In this document: positions 55,897 to 64,000 of the stretch, in pieces
How the letters are laid out: each line of letters begins with the position of its first letter
How positions within the stretch are numbered: position 1 is the stretch's first letter
From: Orientallactaga sibirica
Lineage: Eukaryota > Chordata > Mammalia > Rodentia > Dipodidae
Direction: 5' to 3'
DNA length: 64,000 nucleotides
NCBI GenBank assembly: GCA_036365145.1
Contig: JAEOAD010000034.1
Span: 17,637,501 to 17,701,500, forward strand
Program-made: the position numbers and the translations under genes
Notes under the pieces: generated by a model
What the model saw: only the letters and a program-made list of their open reading frames with translations
Told to the model about the DNA's origin: nothing
The model's database searches: none

Positions 55897-56287
55897 TTAA
55901 AGAAAGAAAAGAAAAGAAGAGGAGAGGAGAGGAGAGGAGAGGAGAGGAGAGGAGAGAAAGAAGAGAAGAGGAAAGGAAGGAAGGAAGGAAGGAAGGAAGG
56001 AAGGAAGGAAGGAAGGAAGGAAGGAAGGAAGGAAGGAAGGAAGGAAGGAAGGAAGGAAGGAAGGAAGGAAGGAAAGAAGGAAAGAAGGAAAGAAGGAAAG
56101 AAGGAAAGAAGGAAAGAAGGAAAGAAGGAATGAGGGAGGGAGGGAAGAAGGAAGGAAGGAAGGGGGAGGGAGGTAGGAAGGAAGGAAGGAAGGAAGGAAG
56201 GAAGGAAGGAAGGAAGGAAGGAAGGAAGGAAGGAAGGAAGGAAGGAAGGAAGGAAGGAAGGAAGGAAGGAAGGAAAGAAGGGAGGGA
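55897..56287. repeat. 390-bp purine tract (GGAGA, GGAA, GAAA repeats)
   Basis: A nearly pure A/G tract on the plus strand: (GGAGA)n at about 55920-55955, (GGAA)n from 55975 to 56075, (GGAAAGAA)n to about 56127, then GGAGGG and a second (GGAA)n to 56275. Only a couple of T interrupt it. It grew from the A-rich tail of the preceding B1. It creates spurious frames of 155-194 codons on both strands. Confidence 0.97.
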
Positions 56288-57300
56288 AATTAAAGAAAAG
56301 GAAAAAAATGAAAAGAAAATAAAAAGAAGAAACCACATCTGCATCCTCTCCTCATAGTCCATATTATCAGACACCATACAACTGTGCCTCATGGAAGGGG
56401 CACACATGTATCCTGAGATTGTGCATCCTCAGCTAGCCCTCACTTCCCACTCACCACCTCATTTATCCAAACCTGATTATTCTTGGAATAATCTGCTTCA
56501 ATTCTTCTCTCATTCCTGTAATTTTCAAGTCTTTTATCCCACCTGTGCCTATTCTTCTATTTCTATTCTCCCATATCTTTTCTTTATTCTTACTCAAAGG
56601 AATCTGACTTGTGAACATTCCCTACATGACCATCCACAATTCCTGGAACAATGAGTGCCTCTTCAGGCTCCAGGATTGCTTCACTCTTCATTTACTGTTC
56701 ATGAGATTATGGTTAAAGGGACATGAACGGATAAGTTGTTTTCTCTAAGGATAAAAATGAATTCCATTGAGTCAAGCCCAACTCTATTATATATTAATTT
56801 TAACATTCACTAGCTATCTGCCAATCACTTTCTTCTTAGTTATGGATATCGCCTACTCACCACTTGTAATTTTGTCTCTCTACCATTGTCTTTTTTCACA
56901 TATATAACCCCCACAACATATACATATCTTCTAATACATTCATTTTAAATACCATTGCTCTTATTATTTATTCAATTGTACTTGTTTATCTTTCATATAT
57001 TTCATGCCCATAATAAATGGACAAGTAAGATTCACATTTTTTTTTATTTTTTAAGCCTTCCGTGATCCGTGTCATCCCAATATAGTTGCCTCAAAAATCA
57101 CCTTTCTTGACTTATGATAATTTTTATCATTTTAGCAAGAAAATATTTTCTAACACTTCTCAAATTTCAATGTAAATTACAGACTAGAAGAGATTTTTGT
57201 CTATTCATGATCTTCCAATATAGTGCTAGGAAAATGATAGAATATTTATCAGATCCATATATATTGTGCACTGATCCTGGCCTATGTGTTATTTTAATTT
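56288..57300. other. Unique AT-rich DNA
   Basis: No repeat or exon was recognised. Confidence 0.45.
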
Positions 57301-57304
57301 ACTT

Positions 57305-57455
57305 TCTATGATTGACTAATTTATTCTTACAATCCCAAGAGACCAATACTATTATTATCATGTTTTTTTTTTAAAGAAAACAATACATAAAGAAAACTAT
57401 TTCAGTGGTATAGATACTATTCAAATCTGGGTCATTTAACTCCGATTCCCATGGT
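57305..57455 (+). repeat. MIR SINE relic
   Basis: 'acaatcccaagagaccaata', 'tactattattatcatg', 'attcaaatctgggtcattta' and 'actccgattcccatgg' follow the MIR order with heavy divergence. Confidence 0.65.
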
Positions 57456-59957
57456 GTAAATCTTTACAAAGTGTAATATGTGCACATGTTATGAGGAAGC
57501 AAGAAGATGCCTATGGATATTCTTAGTACCATGTGTGACACAGAGTCTTCAGGAAATGATCAATGTGATTGCTTCTAATCCAACTTCTTTGGATCTGTGG
57601 TGATAGATATCCTATCTCACACCAGCTCACAGTAGTATACTACTAAAATATACATTTTGATAAAAATCAGTCCTTACTTTTTGATCACTCCTCAAATTGG
57701 GCCATTTCAAATGCATGACCCTTTTTCTTATATGCATTTCTGATAAGAGTAAGGATAGCCTTTAGCAGGGGGAAAGCAAAAATGCTAAATCTTGAGCCAT
57801 TTTCTGGCCACTCCTGTCCATAATGCAAAAACACTCTCATTATGGAATACTGGATAAAATATTTCTAATGAATTTTCAAGATTTAAAACACTACAGTATT
57901 TATATTGGGCTTTTTGCTTAGATGTGATTTCCTGTCAAAGATTTTAATTTTTATCACTTACTAAAAATTTAGCTCAGCATTACTTATCAATTACTCACTA
58001 CCTACTACACAGGTTTATGTATTTATAATTACTATGGATTAGATATTATTTTCCCCATCTTTTGTTAGACAAGTCAATTTGGAGAGCTATACAGCTGCTT
58101 AATAATGCAAATGGTGCTGCTTTAAATTAGTATACTAACTCGTTCAAAATAGGAAGAGGCGCTTGGGAAAGCACTGCATGAGAAAACCATTTCTAGTCTT
58201 GGGTTGGCTAAGTATTAGGAGTAAGGACAATGAGGTCTGCTTTAAGGAACACTGGAAACATTATAGTGCCCCTATTAAAAAAGGTGGTGCATCTCAGTGT
58301 CTCAGTCCACATTCACTTTTATTATTATTTTTACCATGTAGGAGATAATTATTGGTTGCTCCTACTGAGCTAAAAGAGGAAATGCAATTTTTGACCTGGG
58401 ACTTGGAAGATAATTAATTTTTGGTCTGGTCGATACGTGGGCAACTTTATGGCCACAGAATGCAATAGTTTTAATGTATGTTTTCATTCTTTCCACAGAT
58501 ATTTATGGAGTTGCTCTTACATACCAAGCACCAAAATAGGTGTTAAGATGGAATTAAAATGGTCTCAATGGTTTCACACTGTGTTTCTGTAAAAGGTGGT
58601 GACTGCAGGTTGTATTTTCAGAATTTGTTTTTATAATTTTTAGGAATAGAGTTAAGAATAGCATCACCACTGACATGTAGAAGTATTTCTTTTCATCAGG
58701 CTTATGGTGCATATGAAGAAACCTTAAATCCTTCAAGCTTATTGAATGCAGGGATTGTTCAGTTTAGACTAGTACACAAAGACACATGTGCATGCATATG
58801 AACAAGAATATGCATACATTGTTACCCCTGTGATTCAATAGCCTGAATATAATGAAAACATGATTTACTATCTTCTAATTATTAAATTTATTCACAAATG
58901 GTCAAGCAGTAAAAACTTTTAACCTTTAAATATTAACAAAAACATTAAAATATTTTAAATAATTTCTTTTAAAATATTGATAACTTGATCACAAATACAG
59001 AAAAAATATTTATATACTGATTACTCTTACCTTGTGGTTTCCCCTGCTTTATATCTAGTGAGCACTGAGCATGAGGCTTGAAAAAATCTGTTTATATTCC
59101 TGAAAAAGTGACAAATCATTTTATTTCCTTTTTAAATGTGTGATTAAAACAAACCACTATAATTTCCATTTTCTGAATATCTGGAAAAATTGTAGGACTG
59201 TGAAATATATGAATTTTCCCAGTTAGTTTAATTATTTGTTTCTACCCTAAACCACTAGTGAACTTAGATCAAGACCAAGCAGTTGCTCACATGATAGACT
59301 ACATTCTGTAAATTAATAAGTTTATGTCACATATGTAATAGAACTCCACTGCATTGCATAATACTAAAGTACACATTGAATACAAGGAGAATTAAATCAT
59401 GGCTCTTTTATAGTTAAATAGATAAAATAGTAATAATAAAAATCCAATTATAGTTTATCAAAGGGAAGGGAATTATTATCTGGTTAGGAAAATATTTGAA
59501 AATCATTCTATAGAACCAGTGGTATGATGGACAGGAATTAAACCAAAGTCCTGCTAAGTGAGGTTTAGAGAGAAAAAAGAACATTAACAACATCCATCAA
59601 CACAGTTCAGGAGCCTTGATCATTTGTTACCCACATCACTTTTCTTTTGCAATTAAAAATGCACTGCTTAGTACCCTGTTATACTATTCCACTTAGAAGA
59701 AAGATGACTCACCTATTTTATTGTTCTGTAAATGTCAACAGCACCCTTTGAGTTCCACCTTCCATTATTGAAATACAAATCCTTACTCTAAATTGCCATC
59801 TTTCAGTCAATTTCTTATACAAATGCAATTCATGAAAACACATAAATGGCAAGCAATAACTGTACTCTTTGTGCTGACAGCAGCTCTCCATTTCAGTTTG
59901 CATGACCTCATGTTCTAATACTTTATTTGTACCAAGTCTGCTCATTGGTTTATATAC
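57456..59957. other. Unique AT-rich DNA
   Basis: No exon or clear repeat was recognised. Short open frames occur without similarity. Confidence 0.45.
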
Positions 59958-59970
59958 TCTATATCTTTCT

Positions 59971-60200
59971 TTTTAAAAATATTTTTATTTTTGCACAAGC
60001 AGAGATAGTAGAAAGACAGTGAGACATACAGAGAAGGGAGAAAGAGAGAGAGTGGGTCCATCAGTGCCTCCAGCTACTGCCAATGAACTCCAGACACATG
60101 CATAACTATGCATCTGGCTTTAGGTGGATACTGGGGAATTGAACTTGGATCATTAGTCTTTGCGGGCAAGCACCTTAATTGCTGAGCCATCTCTCAAGGC
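59971..60200 (-). repeat. tRNA-derived SINE, antisense, with target-site duplication
   Basis: 'aaatatttttatttttgcac', 'gtgcctccagctactgccaa', 'atgcatctggctttaggtgg', 'actggggaattgaacttgga' and 'attgctgagccatctctcaa'. The 10-bp repeat CTATATCTTT flanks it at 59959-59968 and 60206-60215. Confidence 0.95.
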
Positions 60201-60215
60201 CTACCCTATATCTTT

Positions 60216-60596
60216 ATAATTGAATGTATCAAAGTTAGGTATTGAATAAATAAGTTCAGATTATACTAAAAAAGGCCACAAAGCATGGCTTCCAGTCTGA
60301 AATCTAGTGTTTTGAATAAAATTGTGGTGAAGCTGATATATCTAAATACTGAGCTGTCACTAGCATATCCTCAATACCACTGTGAGTTATGGCTTTAGGA
60401 CTAGTGAAATATAAGTAACCTTAGGTCCCAACTTACTGCCATGTACAAGATGACAGAGATACTATTTTCAGACTAAATCTTCTCACAAGTCTAACAAGCC
60501 CGTTGACATATCAACAGTGGATGAACTGAAAATAATCTTCAAAATTATATAATTCATTCAACTGACTGGGTAATGAGTTCTGGTTTTCTTCTTGCC
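60216..60596. other. Unique DNA
   Basis: No repeat or exon was recognised. Confidence 0.45.
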
Positions 60597-60609
60597 TGTG
60601 TGTGTGTGT

Positions 60610-60656
<47 letters not shown>
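60597..60656. repeat. (GT)n microsatellite
   Basis: About 28 GT units with one CA interruption. It forms the CA-rich tail of the antisense B4 that follows. Confidence 0.95.
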
Positions 60657-60659
<3 letters not shown>

Positions 60660-60945
60660 ATGCCAGTGCCCAGGCTGAATGTGTACAGAGGCCTCTTCCT
60701 CTGTAATTCTCCTTTGTTTACTTGAGACAGAATCTCTCATTGAAACTGGAGCTGCCAGATTCAGTCAGACAACAAGCCCGAGAAAAATTCTGTGTTTCTC
60801 CTACCAAAGGAATGAAGCTACAGACATGCATGGTCATACCAAGACTTTTATGTGGAAATTGGAGATGGAACTCTGGCATTCTCTGGCCTTCATGATTATG
60901 GTAAGCAGCCTTACTTGCTGAGCCTTTTTCCAGCACTTAGATCAA
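60657..60945 (-). repeat. B4-like SINE, antisense
   Basis: 'gagacagaatctctcattga', 'aactggagctgccagattca', 'aatgaagctacagacatgca', 'ggccttcatgattatggtaa' and 'cagccttacttgctgagcct' give the full antisense B4 order, together with the (GT)n before it. The open frames on both strands here are in the repeat. Confidence 0.75.
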
Positions 60946-61207
60946 GAGTTCTTAATATTAACATGCAACACAATATTAGCATGTTACTGTAGGTTGTCAG
61001 ACATTGCCATTTCTTTCTTATCTACTCAAGAAAACATTGAATTTCAAGTAAAAAAAAAAAAAAAAAAATGTATACATTCCAATCTAGGTGATCATACAAA
61101 GTAGTATGTTTTCAACCTTCTGTACCTTGTCATTAAGAAACTTATTCTAATATTACTGACAGAATAAAGTTACCAGGGTGTCACAATACTATCAGTTAAA
61201 AGGTTGT

Positions 61208-61431
61208 TTTGGGGGCTGGAGAGATGACTTATTAGTTAAGGCACTTGTCTGCAAACCCTAAGGACCTGAATTCTATTCCCTAATACCCACATAAAGCCAG
61301 ATTCACTAAGTGGCACATGCATCTGGAGTTCTTTTGCAATGGCAGAACGTCTTGGAGTGCCCATACTCACTCTGTGTGTGTGTGTGTCTCTCTCTCTGTC
61401 TCAAATAAATAAATAAATAAATAATTTTTAT
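61208..61431 (+). repeat. tRNA-derived SINE with 9-bp target-site duplication
   Basis: 'gggctggagagatgacttat', 'agccagattcactaagtggc', 'catctggagttcttttgcaa', (GT)n/(CT)n and an 'aaataaataaataaataa' tail. The repeat AAAGGTTGT flanks it at 61199-61207 and 61432-61440. Confidence 0.95.
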
Positions 61432-61499
61432 AAAGGTTGTCTTGTTTGCCAAATAAAATTTCTATTTTATGCTCTGTTATGAAGTAATGTTTAAATGCA

Positions 61500-61738
61500 T
61501 ACTAAGACAGACTGAGACAGACAAATACCTAATAGTTTCGCTTATAAGCAGAATTAGATTAAAAACTGTGATACATGAAAGTAGGATGGGGACTATTAAG
61601 GAATGGAAAGGGTATTAGTGGAAGGGGGGAGGAGGAAAGGGCTAAGAAGGAGTGAATATTATCAAAATGTATTATAGGGAATTTTATCAGGAAACCTAAT
61701 ATGGTATATAATTAATATGTGCTAATAAAATGTACTTT
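61500..61738 (+). repeat. L1 3'-end relic
   Basis: The G-rich 'ggaaggggggaggaggaaag' stretch after 'gtaggatggggactatta' and before 'aaaatgtattatagggaatt' and 'gtgctaataaaatgtac' fits the layout of an L1 3' UTR end. Confidence 0.45.
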
Positions 61739-61837
61739 CAAATATTACCTCAGTAACTTAATCTTTTGCTTTAAATCTCATTTGAAATCCATGAGAAGTA
61801 AACTTGACAGTACCTGTAAAATATAATGATCAGATAA

Positions 61838-61955
61838 CTAGCATTTTTATAGTATAATTTTTAGCATTTTATGCACATGTAACATATTTCTAATAATCTT
61901 GTGATATGTTCCATCATTCTTATTTTATAAAGTAGCTAAGACTTATAAATTCTTA
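61838..61955 (+). repeat. MIR-like relic
   Basis: 'agcattttatgcacatgtaa', 'taatcttgtgatatgttcca' and 'tcattcttattttataaagt' resemble the MIR core order. Very diverged. Confidence 0.45.
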
Positions 61956-62477
61956 TGAGTATAGATAAGAAAAATTGTGTTTATGGACAATTTGGTCATT
62001 CTAAAATTAGAGTTCCTAGAATAGCAAAAGAAAATTTAGAAACTTTCAGATGCAGGAAGAATTACCTTACTCTCCACACCTGTAATCTAACCTGGGGTTC
62101 TTAATTTTGGTTGGTTTGTTCTACATAAATAGAGGTAATTATTATATAATTACAAATGAACTTTTCTTGGAGGGAAAATGTCAATGGATTTCTTTTTGTC
62201 CTTCTACTAATTAAGGACATTATTCCTTGTAATAGTTCCCAATTGGCAGGTGGAAATATTATCTCTGAAATACATTTAAAAAAATTACTTGAGCCTGAAG
62301 TTCAGCAGCTACATATTCGACTGTTTTGGTTTCCTGCTGGTCAGTTTGCAACACATTTTAATGGTTACTACAGTATCTTTCCTCCAAAGTGAATTATGAC
62401 TTGAACTTTCTCTCTTTGTTATTTAAGCATGTGGTAGCTAGGAGACCAGACCATCAGCTGCATTTTCCTAACAAAGG

Positions 62478-62562
62478 AAAGGAAGCCCAGAAAGGTTAAG
62501 TGACTCACCAAAGATCACATGACAAATAGGACCACATGTTAGACCTCTCTGATCAGAACAAG
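62478..62562 (+). repeat. MIR SINE relic
   Basis: 'aggaagcccagaaaggttaa', 'gtgactcaccaaagatcaca' and 'tgacaaataggacc' match the central-to-3' MIR sequence. Confidence 0.75.
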
Positions 62563-63255
62563 TCAGACAGGAAGATTATCACTCTATTTCTTCTTGCTTA
62601 TCTATTATCTTCTCTCTTCCCCTGTAACTCTACACAACACGACATTCAGGGGGACAGTAGAAAACACATGGCTTCACCAGCAGCAAACACATTCTGTAAA
62701 TAAGAGTGCAATTACTGGCTGAGAAGACTGGGACTCACTAGTGCAATATTTTATCTGCTGGCTGTGCGATTCATTAAAACAGATATCTTGTGTGTTAATC
62801 ACTCTGCCAAACTACCATCTGTTTCCACCCCAGCCTCCTCCCAACCCTAAACACCCCCTATACCTCCTGCCACAATCCCAAACATGCTTTGGTATAGGTA
62901 TGGACAGCTTGTGAGAGGGATGTCAGGGGCTTGGGCAATAATTCATCTTTGGGCTTGACAGAAAAATCTGTTGGATGCACTGAATTCACATAGCAGGGCT
63001 TTCTGGGCAGAATCTTGGATGTGGAAAGAGGATGGCTCCCTCTTGTTTGGAACAAATGCTCACTCCTTCTCCTTATGCTCTACTCACAATGGTTATGAGT
63101 TCTCCAGGACAGCCTAGAAGTATTCCAGAACCCAAGCATGAGCCACCTGAGTAAAGGGATGACAAATCAAATACTACTATGAAAATAAATAAAGATCATA
63201 GTTTTCACATTATTGTTATTAATAACTTAATAATACTAGCATGGCTAATAATATA
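62563..63255. other. Unique DNA, includes a candidate conserved segment
   Basis: 62690-62820 ('gagtgcaattactggctgag', 'gctggctgtgcgattcatta') has balanced composition and no repeat similarity, and is flagged as a candidate conserved element. The remainder holds nothing recognised. Confidence 0.4.
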
Positions 63256-63261
63256 ATAGTA

Positions 63262-63450
63262 GTGATTTTTATTAATCACTTAATAGGTTTCCAAGATCAC
63301 ACCAAGCACTTTGTATCCATTTTCTCATTTTAATATCTAGAATAACCTTGCTTTCTTCCTAGAGGTGATCCAACTAAATAATACCCAGGCTTCTTATTTA
63401 GATTGCTAATTCAAGGATATAGCAATTAGGTGGCAGAAACTGGTTCAGAT
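63262..63450 (+). repeat. MIR SINE relic
   Basis: 'caccaagcactttgtatcca', 'ttttctcattttaatatcta' and 'gaataaccttgc' correspond to the MIR core, followed by a diverged 3' half ('ggtggcagaaactggttcag'). Confidence 0.65.
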
Positions 63451-63454
63451 ACCT

Positions 63455-63682
63455 CTTTTATTTGTGGGGGCAGGTACCTGTGCCATGGATATCAGAGGAC
63501 AACCTCAGGTGACCCATACCATCTTGGTTGAGGCAGGGTCTGCTCATAGTTCTCTGTGCATTCTCCAGGATAGCTTGGATAACAGCATCCAGCTTTACAT
63601 GAGCTCTGGGTATCTAAACACAGGCACTTGTGCTTATGTGTTAGTCACTTTACTCATTGAGCCTTCTCTCCAGACTTGTGAT
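63455..63682 (-). repeat. B4-like SINE, antisense
   Basis: 'tatcagaggacaacctcagg', 'ttggttgaggcagggtctgc', 'catgagctctgggtatctaa' and 'tcattgagccttctctccag' follow antisense B4 order. The 75-codon frame is in the repeat. Confidence 0.6.
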
Positions 63683-64000
63683 GTCGACTAATCTTGTGTG
63701 ATATAAAGTCATATACTTTTAATGCCTATATTACGTTTCATGCTTTACAAATCTATAGAAATGGTCACAAATGGACCATATTACACAAACAGTTATGTCA
63801 TAAAGTATGTTTATAATATTAATTTTTTTTCTTTACTCACTATAACTAATGAAGTTTGGGTTTGGGTTGTTTTTCCAATTTTCACTTTTATAAAGTGACA
63901 ATGTCAAACAAAGAAAGATAAGCTGAAGCTAAGAAAACTTTGTTCAGAATCACTCAACACACTCTCAGTAACATATCTGTCATGGCCAATGTATTTTCTA
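63683..64000. other. AT-rich DNA to the window end
   Basis: No repeat or exon was recognised. Confidence 0.45.

Noticed and set aside
55823..56407. Open frames of 155-194 codons on both strands
   Set aside because: They are translations of the GGAA/GGAGA purine tract (Pro-Ser-Phe-Leu or Lys-Glu-Gly-Arg repeats), not genes.
60679..60936. Open frames on both strands near 60.8 kb
   Set aside because: They fall within an antisense B4-like SINE.

Overview
This window looks like ordinary, AT-rich, non-coding DNA from a rodent nuclear genome, either intergenic or a large intron. I found no credible functional protein-coding exon: the long open frames all fall in repeats, simple sequence or decayed gene copies. 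The rodent assignment rests on the repeat families: B1 (7SL-derived) SINEs, B4-like SINEs, L1 elements including one with tandem 5' monomers, and MaLR-type LTRs. The most abundant SINE is tRNA-derived, about 200-230 bp, with a tRNA-like head, a CT-rich region and an AAATAAATAAA-type tail. From memory its consensus resembles that of jerboas (Dipodidae), but this is an inference that a database comparison must confirm.

Layout. 1-10 kb: a 5'-truncated processed copy of zyxin (about 1957-3200), several SINEs, old MIR and L2 fragments, a U6 snRNA pseudogene (6993-7099) next to an L1 3' fragment, a solo LTR (7916-8270), and a tRNA-SINE/B1 pair inside one target-site duplication (9193-9555). 10-21 kb: B1 and tRNA SINEs, an L2, antisense MaLR LTR and internal sequence (12.15-13.5 kb), an antisense L1 3' region (13.5-14.8 kb), a solo LTR with a nested SINE (15423-16033), and CT-rich sequence. 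21-27 kb: a 266-bp segment duplicated 1 kb downstream with its B1, and a long, decayed antisense L1. 27-32 kb: simple repeats, an antisense L1 3' fragment, an LTR-like element and a B4. 32.1-36.95 kb: a sense L1 with 5' monomers, a broken ORF1 split by an LTR, and a broken ORF2 with an RT-like LFADD motif, lacking its 3' end. 37.88-40.84 kb: a three-LTR, two-internal-region MaLR array between 5-bp direct repeats. 41-48 kb: mostly unique AT-rich DNA plus a GAAA/GA tract. 48.47-50.4 kb: a processed TMEM97 pseudogene split by an L1 3' fragment with a perfect 14-bp target-site duplication. 50-64 kb: mostly unique DNA, with a 390-bp purine tract, MIR relics, SINEs and an L1 3' end.

Nothing here behaves as a gene system, and I did not find an undescribed biological system. 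The most useful observations are structural: the three-LTR array whose second half differs from the first mainly by small deletions (possibly an assembly-consensus problem), the duplicated 266-bp segment, the composite SINE pair, and the two processed pseudogenes. Three unique, repeat-free stretches are offered only as candidates for conserved non-coding elements.
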